Assembly (NCBI RefSeq): GCF_022919215.1
Contig: NZ_CP095046.1
Span: forward strand, 4,702,501-4,766,500
Source: Hymenobacter cellulosilyticus
Lineage (GTDB): Bacteria > Bacteroidota > Bacteroidia > Cytophagales > Hymenobacteraceae
Direction of reading: 5' to 3'
Length of the DNA stretch: 64,000 bases
Shown one piece after another: positions 31,041-42,358 of this stretch. The notes beneath the pieces were generated by a model. It saw nothing but the letters and a program-made list of their open reading frames with translations, did not search any database and was not told the origin of the DNA. The first letter of the stretch is position 1; every line of letters starts with the position of its first letter. A program made the position numbers and the translations under genes.

Positions 31041-34000
31041 CGGCTGAGCACGAGGCGCTGGGTGAGCACCTGCTTGCCCGTCGTAAGGCGCAGCAAATAC
31101 ACGCCCGCCGGGTACTCCCCGGCCTGCACCGGAATTACCTGGGTCCCAGCCGCCATACCACTAGCCACCGTCTTGACCAGGCGGCCCTGCAAGTCATACA
31201 AGGCCAGCGTGTAGGCTTCCGACTGTCTCAGCGTGAACTGAACGGCCAGCTTGCCCGCACTGGGATTAGGCGTCACTAGCAGGTCGGTAACCTTGGAAGC
31301 CGACGTGGTAGCCAGAGCGGTCCGGGCCTGGGTGCAGGTGGTGCCTACCGTGTAGCTGAAGGGCGAGGCGGCCGTGTTGCGCTCGGGCCCACCGGCCCCA
31401 CCTGGTAGGTGAAGTACAGGCTGGTTACGGTACCGTTGGCAATAGTCTTGGTGAAAGTGAAGTCCCCGGCCGAGTTCTTGGTCATGGCGTAGCCCGGGTA
31501 GCCGCCGGCCGAGCCTTCCCGCAGATACAGGATGGCCAGGTTACCGCCAGCTGTAGCCCCGAGCGGGTGGAAGGTAAACGTAACATTGCCGCCGCTGGTC
31601 ACGGCGCCGTAGCTGAAGTCAGCGGTGGTAGCGCAGTAGCCGCCGGTACTGGTGCCGCCGGTTACGGTCACGTTTACGGCCGCCGAAGTCGTGGTGGCGC
31701 CGGCATTGTCGGTGGCTTTGGCCGTGAGACTGTAGGTGCCGGCCGCTACACCCGTCCAGCTGTAGCTATACGGCGCCGTCAGGTCTTCGCCTAGTTTGGT
31801 GGTGCCCCGGAAGAACTCGACTTTGCTCACCGTGCCGTTGGCGTCGGCCGCGTTGGCGGTAATGGTGATGCTGCCCGGAGCCGTGAAGCTGGCATTGTTG
31901 GCTGGTGAAGTCAGGCTAACCGTAGGCGGGGTGTTGGTAGTGCCCGTGCCGCAGTTGCCGACTACCACGCTATGGGGCGTGCTGCTAGTGTTCCGTTCCC
32001 CGCCCTCGGGCACGCTGTAGGTGTAGTAGAAATACACGGTCTGGCCGGCGCTGGCCGTCAGCGTAAAGGGCGTGTTGGGCTGGGCCGTGTAGCCCGGGAA
32101 GGGCCCATTGGCATTAGTGCCGTAGTACAGCAGCAGCGTGGGGCTGCCTACGCCGCTGCGGCCGGGCACGAAGGTCAGCGTGGGGTTGCTGCTGGCCCCG
32201 GATACCGAGTAGGTATAGTCGCCGTTGGTGGGTCCGCCGGTGCAGGTTCCGCCCGTTGAGCCGCCGGTTACCACCACGCTCACGGCGCTGGAAACCGTGC
32301 TGGCGTTGGCATTGTCGGTAGCCTTGGCCGTAATAGAGTAGGTACCCGCGGCCACACCGGTCCAGCTGAAGCTGTACGGTGCCGTGAGGTCTTCGGCGAG
32401 TTTAGTTGTGCCCTGGAAGAACTCCACTTTGCTCACTGTGCCGTTTGCATCGGCCGCGTTGGCGGTAATGGTGATGCTGGCCGGAGCGGCAAAGCTGGCA
32501 TTGTTGGCCGGCGAAGTCAGGCTAACCGTGGGCGGCGTGTTGCTGGTACCCGTGCCGGTGTAGGTAAAGGTCATCCGACCGATGTTCAGCCCGCCCTGGG
32601 TGAAGGTCAGGCGCAGCACATGCTCCCCGGCCGGCAGGTTGAGGCCGGTAATGGTTTTGGTGGCCCAGGTTCCCCAGTTGCTGGTCGTCGTCACGGTCTG
32701 GTCGCCGCCCACCGGAGTGCCATCTACCGAGAGGAAGAACGGCCCGCCGCCGGTGGCGTTGCCGGCCGCGTAGCGCAAAGCCAAGGTGTGGGTGCCCGCC
32801 GCCGACACGTTGACGGTGTACTCCAGCCATTCGCCGGCATCCACCCAGCCCACGGTAGCGCCTTCGGCCGGGTCGGTTACGGCATCCACGTTTTCGTTGG
32901 TACGGAAGGCAACGGTTGGCGCGGGCTCGTACGTGGCTTGGTTGCCTTCCGAAGCGTCATTGTAAGAGATTCCCTGGCCCTTACCGCCGGGGTAAGAATC
33001 GTACTTGCCGGCCTCAATGGTGCCGGGCACGGCCTGGGGTGAGCCGGTAAACGACACTTGCTTACCCACCTGCACCGTGGCAATATTGGTTACTTTGAAC
33101 GAGGTGCCGGCGTAGACCTTGGCGTAGAAGTTATGAATGGCGACGGGCAAATTGGCAGCCGTTCTGGTGTAGGGTGCACCCGTTACGGTGCCCAGCGAGG
33201 TGGCCCCGTCGAAGAACTCTACGCCCGTAATGCCGCTGCCGGTGGTAGCCACGCTCAGCGTCACGCTACCGTTGGCGGCTACTTCCGTGGCGCTGGCGGT
33301 CAGGGTGCCGGCCACGGCCACATCCCGACTGGTAGCCAGCTTGCGGGCCGGCACGTTCAGCACGTAGCCGTCAGAGAAGGTCACGGTGATGGGCGTGCTG
33401 CCGTAGTTCTGGGCCACGTAGGTTTTCTGGCCGTTCTTGTTGAATACCGCCGCCTCGGGGTTGTTGGCCGTCACGGTGGCGTCCACCTGGCCCAGGGCAT
33501 TCATGCCGTGCAGCCAGTAGTAGGTCTGGGCATCCGAAACGCCGAACTTGATGGCGCGGTCGGGGTAGGAATCGTAGAGCTGAATGGCTTTCACCGGATC
33601 AATAAAGGCCAGGTATTCCCACAGCAAGTCGTGCCAGGTGTTGGGGTTGGCCTCGTTCTGCAGGATGCCGGTGTTCTGGGTAATTTCGGTCCAAAGCTTT
33701 TGCACGAAGGGCTTGTTCAGCCCCAGATAAAGCGAGCCGCCGTGCATGGGATAAAGCTGAATGCCGTAAACGGCCCGGATGTCGGAGGTCCAGAAAGTGC
33801 CGGCGTCGTAGCCTGCGCCCCACACCCGGCCAGTGGCGTTGTAAGCGTAGTCGGGCCGGAAGTTGCGGTCATTCACGTCAAACCAGTACTCTTCAATGGC
33901 CGTCTGCTCGGTCACGTAGAGGTAGATACCCAGGTCGCGCGTAGCCTTGTCGTTGGTGATGGCGCCCCAGTGAATCAACGACGAGTTGAATTGCATGCTT

Positions 34001-35658
34001 TCCGAGGTCGACTCCTGGTTGTTGCCCATCGGCGAGCTGGCGAAGCCATCGGCCCAGGCGTGGCCAGCGTAGGGGTCAAAGTTGCGCAGGAAGGGAAACT
34101 TGGTGTCGGTCCGGCTCGGGTTGGCCGCGTCGCGGATGAGCATGTTCACCATCTCGCTCCACTGGCTGGCCCATCCGGGCTGGTACTGCTCCACGAAGGC
34201 CGCCGCGTGAATAAAGTAGCCCCAGTGAAAGTGGTGGTCGTTCAGGTTGTCGTCCTGGTGGTGGCCAGCCGGGTAGCCCAGCAGCGTCGACCACTTGGTG
34301 TCGTAGTAAAACAGAAACGCCTTTTCGCCGCCTTCCACCGACAGCCAGTCTTCCAGCCGGGTCTTGATGGTAGCCAGAATCTTGTTGCGGGCTTCCACGT
34401 TGCCGGCCTCATCCGCAATGCGGGCCGTCTGGATCAGCTTGTTCATTTCCTGCCCCTCGTTGTAGGAGTCGGTCCACTCGGCCAGGCCGTTGTTTTGCAG
34501 GGACTTCACCTTGTCGTTGAGCTTTACCGGACTGAAACCGGCGCTGTAGTTGCTCAGATAAGGCAGCGTAGGCAGCACGCCGTGGAAAGTATAGGACGTC
34601 GAAAACGTGTTGGCAGCCAGCATTTTCAGCTGCCCCCGCACCGACGGATACACCTGCCCCGCGGGCTGGGCCGAGCCGCTGGCCAGGTAGCCCCACTGGT
34701 GGGGCAGCAGGCCCTGTAGCACGGTGTTGGCGGTACCTTCTTTCACGGAAGGCGTCACGGTGAAGGTCGTTTTGACCACGGCGGTGCTTTCCGTGTACTG
34801 CCAGCTTACGGTGGTGCTGGCCGGGAAAACGTAGGCGTACTTCTTATAATCGTTGGCGGCGGCCAGCGCGTCGGCGGCCGTCGGGTTCAGGAAGGCCATC
34901 GACCAGTAGGTCTTCCCGTTCAGCGTCGAGGTATAGGTGCCTGCATTGTTGGTCCAGGTGGAACCTACGGGGGCGTATACGGCGTAGTCGGCCCCGTTGT
35001 AGGAGTCCCGGATCAGCAGCATTTCGTTGTTAATCGTCACCGTGCCCACCGTCACTTTCACCACGGCCACGTCGGCGGCGCCTTTGGTGAAATACACGAA
35101 GGGCATGCCCATGCCCACGGTGGCGTTGAAGTCGTTTGAGTTGCTGCGCCAGTTCATAGTCACGGTCCAGTCCGAAAAGTCCGATACGGTGGCGCGCACG
35201 GCGTTCAGGCCCTGCACGCCCACGGTTACGGCCATGACGTCGCTGTTGGGCTGCCGGTATTCCTTGGGGCCGGAAGGCGGAATGATGTAGTTGACCACCA
35301 GCCCGGTTTCGTGGGTGCGCAGGGCCAGCGGGTAGTTGAAGATGTTGCTAACGTGGTCCTTTTGCAGCTTGGCCGACCAGAACTCGTTGGTGGGCACGGG
35401 CTTGGTGGCGGCCACGCCGCTTACCAGCGGGGAGCCGGGCGGCACGGCGTTGCGCCCAGCGGCGTCGGTACCCGGAAACTGGGTGGTGTAGCTGCCCGCG
35501 CCCACGGGCACAATTTGGCTTAGGGCCGGGGCGGCGCTCAGAGCCAGACTCAGGCCGGCCAGGGCCAGGGTTTTCCAGGTGCGGCCCCGGGACTTGCGCG
35601 GGGGCACCAGCTGCGCCGGCCCACTGCCGGGCAGGCGGTTAGGTAGGGATATACCCAT
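31037..35658 (-). CDS. secreted GH81 endo-1,3-beta-glucanase with CBM6, repeated Ig/CBM-like modules and T9SS tail (frame broken once)
   Basis: About 1540 residues after restoring one base at 31396-31399 (YFTYQVGAGGPERNT), which connects to the T9SS tail starting VTPNPSAGK. Signal peptide ends PALSQ. The GH81 catalytic region (about 60-770) has DDNLNDHHFHWGYF with D474 as likely acid and NNQESTSES with E549/E553. Then an Ig-like domain (about 790-870), a CBM6 (YDSYPGGKGQGISYNDASEG...GWVDAGEWLEYTV), and two near-identical copies of Ig-like PPTVSLTSPANNASF plus a roughly 90-residue beta module resembling CBM56. Predicted degradation of laminarin, curdlan or fungal wall glucan. Confidence 0.92.
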
Positions 35659-36174
35659 AATCAGAAAGGTTTGGTGGGATTATGAAAAGAGAATAGAGCG
35701 GCGGGCAAAGGACTGTCGGCAGCGACAGTAAGGCAGCTCAAACCGCACGGGGCACGGGAGCTGAGGGGCATTCTTATCCAGATATTCCGGGTGCAATTTC
35801 CGCCCTAAGCTGATCAAGCTTCTGTAGCGAAGCAGTGTGATATCAGCAATGCCTTTAACGGGCACTATTTGCAAGAAAATGCAGCTCTACAAAGCTAAAT
35901 TTTTATCCATTTAGCCCTACTATTCGCTCAAAATAAACTCTTTAGGCACAATTCAGCACCCGTAACCTAACTAACCAGCGCTGCTTGCCGCTCACTTTGT
36001 CCGTGTTACGCAAGCGTATATTCTGTCGAGCTTCTGCAGCCCAGCAACAGGCACTAAAAGTTACAGCAACCAGCTATTATGCAAAAAGGCCGTGAGTAAT
36101 AGATGCTATTACCCACGGCCTCTGCCTTAATTATTGTGCGCACACGCATTGCGCTTACGGCACACTTGCGGAAT
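35659..36174. other. intergenic, 516 bases
   Basis: AT-richer upstream region of the GH81 gene. TAGCTTTG at 35890-35897 (minus strand) is an exact match to TAnnTTTG, but no well-spaced TTG lies upstream and the leader would be about 230 bases. A terminator for the SelO gene is at 36083-36121. The short ORF at 35680-35874 is not supported. Confidence 0.35.
36083..36121 (-). terminator. intrinsic terminator
   Basis: Hairpin AGGCCGTGAGTAATAG / CTATTACCCACGGCCT with TTTTTGC after it on the minus strand, 54 bases beyond the SelO stop. Confidence 0.8.
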
Positions 36175-37776
36175 TTACGAGCTGCACGACAAGGTGGCGC
36201 AGCCGGGCTTCTCGCGGGCCCAGTCGGGGCGCTTGGCGGCCAGTTCCTCGTGCTCCGGCTGCTCGGCGAAGGGGGTTTTGAGCACCTCCATCAGCCGGTT
36301 CAGCACCGACAGGTCGCCGGCTTCGGCAGCCTCAATGGCTTGCTGGGCCAGGTAGTTGCGCAGTACGTATTTAGGGTTGGCGCCGAGCATCATTTCCCGA
36401 ATGGCTTCGGGCGCGGCGGTTTCCTGCTGTAGGCGCACCAGGTAGCGGCCCAGCCATTGGCGCAGTTGGGTTTCCTCCTCCGCCGAGGCCGAGTACGTGG
36501 CCGCCGCCAGCACTTCCCCCCACGCGGCCTCGGCCGAATCCGGATTCGCCAGCACGGCCGGAACCGTGTGTGAAAGGCGGCGGAAGAACAGCGTCATATC
36601 CACTTCCGACTCGCCCAAAGCCTCATGCAAAGCTTCAAACAGGGCCTTGTCTTCCTCCGGCTGCAGGTTGGTCAGGCCCAGCTTGCGGAGCATCATCTCG
36701 TGGCGGGTTTGTTCAAACGTGGCCGAGTACAAGTCCAGGCCAGGGCGCAGCAGTTCGGGGTCGGGAATGAGGTGGGCCAGGGCCCGGGCCAGCTGCCACA
36801 GGTTCCAGAGGCCCACGTTGGGCTGTTGCCCGTAGGCGTAGCGGCGCGAGCCAAAGTCGGTGGTGTTGGGCGTCCAGTCGGGGTCGTAGGGCTCCAGCCA
36901 GCCGTAAGGGCCGTAGTCGATGGTTAAGCCCAGGATGCTCATGTTGTCGGTGTTCATCACCCCGTGCACGAAGCCTACTGACATCCAGTGCGCAATCATG
37001 ACGGCCGTGCGGCGGCAGATTTCCTCAAACCAACGCACATATACTTCCTCCGACGGCTCGCCCAGCTCGTGGTAATAGCGCCGGATGACGTAGGCGGCCA
37101 AGTCCCGCAGGTTGTCCAGCTCGGCGGCCGAGGCCATCATCTGAAAGTTGCCGAAACGCACAAACGTGGGCGCCACTCGGGCCACAATGGCGCCGGGCTC
37201 GGCTTGGGGGTTGCCGTTGTAGAACATGTCGCGCACAACTTTGTCGCCGGTGCTTACCAGGCTCAGGGCCCGGGTGGTGGGCACGCCCAGGTAGTGCATG
37301 GCCTCGCTGCACAGAAATTCGCGCAGGGAGGAGCGCAGCACGGCCCGCCCATCGGCGCGGCGCGAGTAAGGCGTGGGGCCGGCACCTTTGAGTTGGATTT
37401 CCCAGGGCGTACCGTCGGTGGCCGTTACTTCGCCCAGGGAAATGGCCCGGCCGTCGCCGAGCTGCCCGGCCCAGGAGCCAAACTGGTGGCCGCCGTAGCG
37501 GGCCGCGAAGGGCTTCATGCTGCCCGTCACGAGGTTGCCGGCCAGGGCATCCACGGCGGGGCCGCGCTCAGCGGGCCGGGCCAGACCCAGGTAGGCGGCC
37601 AGGTCGTCGGACCAGGCCAGCAGGCGCGGGTCGGCCACGGGCGTGGGCGTTACGCGGGAATACAGGTAGCCGGGCACCGCTCGCGGCCGTTTGTCGAAGG
37701 ACGCTTCGCCGCGCATTTCCTCCACGAAGGAATTCTGAAACGGGGCTTGATCTATGGTCAGAGAATTGATTGACAT
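36175..37776 (-). CDS. selO: protein adenylyltransferase SelO (YdiU family)
   Basis: 533 residues, typical for YdiU/SelO pseudokinases that AMPylate proteins in redox stress. Seen: YGGHQFGSWAGQLGDGRAISLGE, QLKGAGPTPYSRRADGRAVLRSSLREFLCSEAM, FVHGVMNTDNMSILGLTIDYGPYGW and YGQQPNVGLWNL, which form the ATP and metal site. The C-terminus LSCSS has the conserved Cys near the end where some homologues carry selenocysteine. Single gene, divergent from the WYL regulator. Confidence 0.95.
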   Translation of the reverse strand: MSINSLTIDQAPFQNSFVEEMRGEASFDKRPRAVPGYLYSRVTPTPVADPRLLAWSDDLAAYLGLARPAERGPAVDALAGNLVTGSMKPFAARYGGHQFGSWAGQLGDGRAISLGEVTATDGTPWEIQLKGAGPTPYSRRADGRAVLRSSLREFLCSEAMHYLGVPTTRALSLVSTGDKVVRDMFYNGNPQAEPGAIVARVAPTFVRFGNFQMMASAAELDNLRDLAAYVIRRYYHELGEPSEEVYVRWFEEICRRTAVMIAHWMSVGFVHGVMNTDNMSILGLTIDYGPYGWLEPYDPDWTPNTTDFGSRRYAYGQQPNVGLWNLWQLARALAHLIPDPELLRPGLDLYSATFEQTRHEMMLRKLGLTNLQPEEDKALFEALHEALGESEVDMTLFFRRLSHTVPAVLANPDSAEAAWGEVLAAATYSASAEEETQLRQWLGRYLVRLQQETAAPEAIREMMLGANPKYVLRNYLAQQAIEAAEAGDLSVLNRLMEVLKTPFAEQPEHEELAAKRPDWAREKPGCATLSCSS

Positions 37777-37993
37777 ACTTCAGGAGTAGTAAGTACTGGG
37801 TGGGCAAAAACGACTTTTCCGGGCCGTAATTCGCCTTGACGAGCCTGCCGCAGCATTGCTGTAGAGTGTTAAACGTGTAAACGACGGCCGCAAGTTCGCC
37901 AACCTGGTTTCGACCCGTATGTTTACCGGCTACTGCCATACTCCCATGGTTCAGGTAGCACGGCCCACTGATAATGGCTATTTTAGGGGCACT

Positions 37994-38970
37994 ATGAACC
38001 GCTTCGACCGTATTACTGCCCTGCTGATTCAGCTCCAGGCCAAACGCGTGGTGAAAGGGCCCGAGCTGGCCCAGCGCTACGGCGTGAGTTTGCGCACCAT
38101 TTACCGCGACCTGCGCACCCTGGAAGAAGCCGGCGTGCCGCTCAGCGGGGAAGCGGGCCTGGGCTATTCCCTGGCCGAGGGCTACCGTTTGCCGCCGGTC
38201 ATGTTTACGCGCGAAGAAGCCACGGCCCTGCTCACGGCCGAAAAGCTGGCCGCCCAGCTCACCGATGCGCACACGGCCCAGCTCAGCCAGACGGCCATGG
38301 ACAAGTTGCGCGCCGTGCTCCGCCGCCCCGACCGCGACTATGTGGAAACCCTGAGCTCCCGCATCCGCATCTTTGGCGGCGCCCGTCGCTCCGCGGCCGC
38401 GGCTCCAGCCCTGGCTTTTGGCACCCAGCAGCCCTTGCTCGACGCCATTGCCCGCCAGCGGGTGGTGCGCCTGGAGTACCGCGCCGGGCATCAGGGCACG
38501 CCTTCCCGCCGCGACGTAGAGCCCATTGGCGTCTATTTTGGCCAGCACTGGCACGTAGTGGCTTTTTGTCGCCTGCGCCAGGAGTTCCGCGACTTCCGCC
38601 TCGACCGGATTGCGGGCCTGCAGGTGCTCGACGAAGCGTTTGAGCCCCGCCCCGACACCCTGCAGTCGTACTGGGCCTCGCTGGCCGAGGAGCGCCAGAC
38701 CCAGGTAGCCGTGGTGCGCTTCGGGCCCCAGGTGCTCGGGCAGGTACACGAATACAAGCATTATTACGGCTGGAAGCAAGACCAGGCCCCGATGCCGACG
38801 GTTGGGTGGAAATGACGTTGGTGCCCGGCTGCCTGGAGCACTTCAGCCGGTGGCTGCTGCTCTTTGCCGGGCACGTGCGCGTGCAGGCCCCAGCCGAGCT
38901 ACAGACGAAAGTGCAGGAGTTGGCCCGGGCCGCCCACGATTTTTTTTGCGTACCCGCCGAAGCCTACTGA
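37994..38970 (+). CDS. YafY-like HTH/WYL transcriptional regulator (frame broken once)
   Basis: 325 residues after restoring one C in the run at 38787-38790, giving DQAPDADGWVEMTLVPGCLEHFSRWLL and a stop at 38968. The N-terminal HTH_11 (MNRFDRITALLIQLQAKR...YGVSLRTIYRDLRTLEEAGVPL) is followed by a WYL domain (VVRLEYR, RDVEPIGVYFGQHWHVVAFCRLRQEFRDFRLDRI) and a WCX-like C-terminal part. It directly precedes a DinB gene on the same strand, a common pairing, so local regulation is plausible. Confidence 0.88.
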
Positions 38971-39033
38971 CATAGGGTTGTCACCAGGGGCCGCGAAGTT
39001 TGGGTATTCATCAACCCAAACCCCTGTAAGCTC

Positions 39034-39557
39034 ATGGAAACTACCCTGGTAGCCCCCCTCGCCCACGCCTTCAGCACCGAGCTGCTCGAAGAAGCCAAGC
39101 TCACCCGCCGCGTTCTGGAGCGTGTGCCCGTGGCGCAGTTCGACTGGCAGCCCCACGTGAAGTCGATGACGCTGGGTACCCTGGCCCGCCACACCGCCGA
39201 CCTCATCGGCTGGATTAAGGACACGCTCGACACCACCGACTTGGATGTTGCCGTGTTCGACGATGCGCCGGTAGCGCCCATTACGAGCACCGAGGAACTG
39301 CTGGCCTACTTCACGCAGCGCGTGGAGGCCGCCCACACCGGCCTGCTGCATGCCACCCCGAGGACCTGCAGCAGCAATGGACCATGCGCAGCGGCGACTA
39401 CGTGATTGTAAACCAGCCACGAGCCGAGGTGGTGCGCCACCTCATCAGCCACATGATTCATCACCGCGGGCAGCTGAGCGTCTACCTGCGCCTGCTCGAC
39501 GTGCCGGTACCCTACATCTACGGCCCCACCGCCGACGAAACCTCCCAGCCCGAATAA
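39034..39557 (+). CDS. DinB family protein (frame broken once)
   Basis: 174 residues after restoring one C in the run at 39356-39359 (LLHATPEDLQQQWTMRSGD). DinB bundle with the metal-ligand triad visible in TLGTLARHTADLIGW and HLISHMIHHRGQLSVYLRLL. The C-terminal YLRLLDVPVPYIYGPTADE is typical of the family. Starts 63 bases after the WYL regulator stop. Confidence 0.87.
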
Positions 39558-39582
39558 GCTCGTCAATCGGCCTATGAAAGCT

Positions 39583-39617
39583 GCAAACCCCGACCAGGCT
39601 GGCTGGTCGGGGTTTGC
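39583..39617. terminator. hairpin terminator between convergent genes
   Basis: Hairpin GCAAACCCCGACCA / TGGTCGGGGTTTGC, 14-bp perfect stem; T-runs are weak. Confidence 0.7.
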
Positions 39618-39650
39618 TTGGTATTGAACACTTTGTAAGCCTGAATGCCG

Positions 39651-40049
39651 CTACGAAATTGCGCTGGGGCTGTGCAGCAGCGGTAGCTCCAGGCGCTCCA
39701 CGGTTTGTTTTTCGAAGTCGAACTCGATGAGCACGGCCGGCTCCTCGCCTACTACCCAGCCGTCGTGACCCGGCTCGATGGCCACGGCCTGGGGCGCCAC
39801 AAAATCCTCGGTTACGCCGTCGGCATACTGAATGCTGATGCGGCCGGCGGCCAGAAACCCCACGTGGGCGTGCATGCACAGCGGCGTACCCATAATCTCC
39901 TTCAGATTCCGGGACCACCGAAACCCGACTGGATACACGATGCGCTTTACCCGGGCGGCCCCGGTTTGCACCACATCAACCTGAACCCCGCCAACTTCGC
40001 GGTGAGTAGCGCCCTTCATCGGGCCGAGCAAGGAATCGGGAGTAGACAT
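39651..40049 (-). CDS. small cupin-fold protein
   Basis: 132 residues. One cupin domain: VYPVGFRWSRNLKE, MHAHVGFLAAGRISIQYADGVTEDFVAPQAVAIEPGHDGWVVGEEPAVLIEFDF. The HAH and later EPGHD positions could bind a metal. No catalytic assignment. Stand-alone, followed by its own hairpin. Confidence 0.8.
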   Translation of the reverse strand: MSTPDSLLGPMKGATHREVGGVQVDVVQTGAARVKRIVYPVGFRWSRNLKEIMGTPLCMHAHVGFLAAGRISIQYADGVTEDFVAPQAVAIEPGHDGWVVGEEPAVLIEFDFEKQTVERLELPLLHSPSAIS

Positions 40050-40186
40050 GGACGTTGGATTACAAGTAGAACAAATTGAACTGTCAGGCTGAGCACCCTG
40101 CCCTAACCCCGTAATAACGAGAGTAATATAGGACTTTTCAATTAATCATCAAGCCGAACACCCAAATTATGAGGGTCGTGCCAACA

Positions 40187-40222
40187 CAAAAAAAGCCGGA
40201 CCTGAGCAGGTCCGGCTTTTTC
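40187..40222. terminator. bidirectional intrinsic terminator
   Basis: Hairpin AAGCCGGACCT / AGGTCCGGCTT with long A-run and T-run; positioned for the minus-strand SDR at 40248. Confidence 0.85.
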
Positions 40223-40247
40223 GTTGAGCCACAAAAAACGTGCGCGG

Positions 40248-41051
40248 CTACTTGCTTTCGTCGTCTACGGGTTTGCCCTGCTGGTGCATGTTGGCCGCCA
40301 CCAGGTCGTCGGGAATAACGTTGCTGATGGCTACCTGCACCTTGTTTTTCAGGCCCGACACAATTTTGTCCTTGCCAGCCAGCAGGGCTTCGTAGCCGTC
40401 CTTGGCCACATCGGCAGGGTCGGCTTTGCTGCCCTCGGCCACCAGCTTGGAGCGTTCCATATCGGCCTTGCGGAAAAAGTCGGTATCCGTTACGCCGGGC
40501 AGCAGAGCCGTGATGGTCACGCCGCTGTCCTTAGTTTCTTCGCGAATGGCCTCGGTGAAGGACGTGACAAAGGCCTTGGTGCCGTGGTAGACCGACTGCA
40601 GCGGACCGGGCAGCTCGCCGCCGATAGACGAAACCTGCAGAATCTTGCCCGAGCCCCGGGCTACCATTTCCTTCAAAAAGCACTTGGTTAGCACCACGTA
40701 GGCCCCAATGTTGAGCTGAATGATATCCAGTTCCCGGTTGATGTCGGTTTCCACGAACTCGCCGTACTGGCCCTGTCCGGCGTCATTCACCAGCACTTCC
40801 ACCTCAATGCCCTGGGCCCGCACCGCTTCGTAGACCTCAAACGGCGCTTCGCGGTTAAACAAGTCCTTGGCCAGGGGTACCACCCGAATGCCGTATTGCT
40901 GCTGGAACTCGGCAGCCGTGTTCTCCAACTCCTGCTGGTTACGGGCCACAATCACCAGGTTGTACTTATCCTGCGCCAGCAGCTTAGCCAGCTCATAGCC
41001 AATGCCGCTGGTAGCCCCCGTGATGAGGGCAAATTTCTGTTCGTTAGCCAT
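40248..41051 (-). CDS. SDR family oxidoreductase (DltE/YqjQ-like)
   Basis: 267 residues. TGATSGIGYELAKLL at about 11-25, VNDAGQGQYGEF in the middle, SSIGGELPGP and catalytic YHGTKAFV. This is the short SDR group often annotated as DltE or SDR family NAD(P)-dependent oxidoreductase. Cytosolic, substrate unknown. Confidence 0.93.
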   Translation of the reverse strand: MANEQKFALITGATSGIGYELAKLLAQDKYNLVIVARNQQELENTAAEFQQQYGIRVVPLAKDLFNREAPFEVYEAVRAQGIEVEVLVNDAGQGQYGEFVETDINRELDIIQLNIGAYVVLTKCFLKEMVARGSGKILQVSSIGGELPGPLQSVYHGTKAFVTSFTEAIREETKDSGVTITALLPGVTDTDFFRKADMERSKLVAEGSKADPADVAKDGYEALLAGKDKIVSGLKNKVQVAISNVIPDDLVAANMHQQGKPVDDESK

Positions 41052-41195
41052 AGTAGTTTAGGTTGGATTGGTAGTAGAGTGAAGCTTTTCTTACGCCCTG
41101 GCGGCGGTATCGTTTCCGTTAAAACCAGTATTATCTTTTTATTAACCGCTTACAGATCAGCTTAAACCAAGTATTTCCCGAATTGAAGGAGATAT

Positions 41196-41230
41196 AAAAA
41201 AAGCCCTGACCACCACGGCGGTCAGGGCTT
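41196..41230 (-). terminator. intrinsic terminator
   Basis: Hairpin AAGCCCTGACC / GGTCAGGGCTT followed by TTTTTTTATAT on the minus strand, downstream of the lipoprotein gene. Confidence 0.8.
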
Positions 41231-41263
41231 GCTGCTGGCTAAACAAAGCCAGCCAAAGAGAAG

Positions 41264-41853
41264 CTACTTTTTGGCGGGTGCTACCTGCACCACGGAGTTG
41301 GCGGGCAGCGGAACCTCGCGCGAGGTCTGGAACTCGGGAGTCTTGTCGGCCGACTCTTCCACCTTGCGCTGCACAATGCGCAGCGTGTTGCCGCCCACGT
41401 TCATCACGGCCAGGTCGTAGCTGGTGCCCGAGCCGGGGTCGTAGCTACGGAAACCCATGAGCATGTCGCCGGGGAAGCCGGCCAGCTTGGCCTTTTCCTT
41501 GGTAACCACGTCGGGCTTGCCGCTAAACTGACCCAGGTCAATATCCTGACCCTTGCCGCCCTTTACGACCAGATGGGCGGCCGTTTTACGGTCGGGACCC
41601 GCCGGGCCGGGCTTAAAGGAAAAGCTGACGGTCAGGTTTTGGGTGGCGCTGGCAGCCGGAGCCGCGGCCGGAGCCGGAGTTGTGGCGGCAGCTACCGTAT
41701 CGGGGCAGCAGCAGCGGCGGGGGCCGCCTCTGGTGTGGCGGGCGTAGCAGCAGCCGTTTCGGGAGTCGACTGCTCGGTAGCGGGCGGAGTCTGGTTGCAG
41801 CCAGCCAGCACAAGCAGGGAAGCGGCCAGCGTCAGGTAGGAGAATTTCATCAT
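41264..41853 (-). CDS. lipoprotein of unknown function (frame broken once)
   Basis: 196 residues after restoring one base at the G run 41702-41705. The correct N-terminus (MMKFSYLTLAASLLVLAGC) is then a clear lipoprotein signal, followed by an Ala/Pro/Thr-rich linker of about 55 residues and a folded domain (NLTVSFSFKPGPAGPDRKT...DIDLGQFSG...MLMGFRSYDPGSGTSYDLAVMNVGGNTLRIVQRKVEE). No family recognised. Probably envelope-anchored. Confidence 0.7.
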
Positions 41854-42019
41854 GCGGGAGAAATGGCAGGAAACGGAAAATCAATTTTGAGCGGGCAAAA
41901 ATATGGATTATTGCCCGCTCCTACACCCTCCGTTGGCAAAGCAATTTGTATTTTTTGTATCCAGCGCCCTGCCTCTCGCTATAACCTGCCCGCCGGTGCC
42001 GGTAACGCCGCTGCTGACT

Positions 42020-42235
42020 TTACAGCGGGTGGGCGTCGCCGTTGCGGCTGGCGCCGGGGTCGGTGAGCTCGTCGGGCAGGGCCTGGGCGTTTTCGGGCGT
42101 GGGGTCTGAGTCGGTTTCTTCCCGCTCCGAAGCGGGCAAGGGAGCTGCCTCGGCTGGTTCGGACGGGGGCTGGGGCTTTTGCTTCGGGTCGGCGGATGGA
42201 ACGGCCGGGTCCGATTTGGCACGGAAGTATTTCAT
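42020..42235 (-). CDS. small acidic, proline-rich hypothetical protein
   Basis: 71 residues from the ATG at 42235 (MKYFRAKSDPAV). Low-complexity Pro/Glu/Ala/Asp composition, no domain. Codon use is plausible but the ORF is short; could be non-coding. Confidence 0.4.
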   Translation of the reverse strand: MKYFRAKSDPAVPSADPKQKPQPPSEPAEAAPLPASEREETDSDPTPENAQALPDELTDPGASRNGDAHPL

Positions 42236-42358
42236 GGCGACTACGGAAAACAGAAGACAAAAGAACTGCTCAGCTTTCAACGCAAGACGTACTGCCAGGT
42301 TGGAAGAAAATCCACCTACCGGATTTACCCGCCGCCTGGGTTGCGCGGCCCTATTTGG

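Noticed and set aside
33058..34719. Very long open frame opposite the GH81 gene
   Set aside because: Antisense shadow of GC-rich codons; no signal, motif or ribosome site, while the opposite strand encodes clear GH81 motifs. The same holds for other long antisense frames such as 8424-9689, 11646-13157, 37568-38779, 46303-47319 and 54585-56030.
35680..35874. 64-codon ORF upstream of GH81
   Set aside because: Lies in the leader region of the GH81 gene; contains the likely promoter side and has no family.
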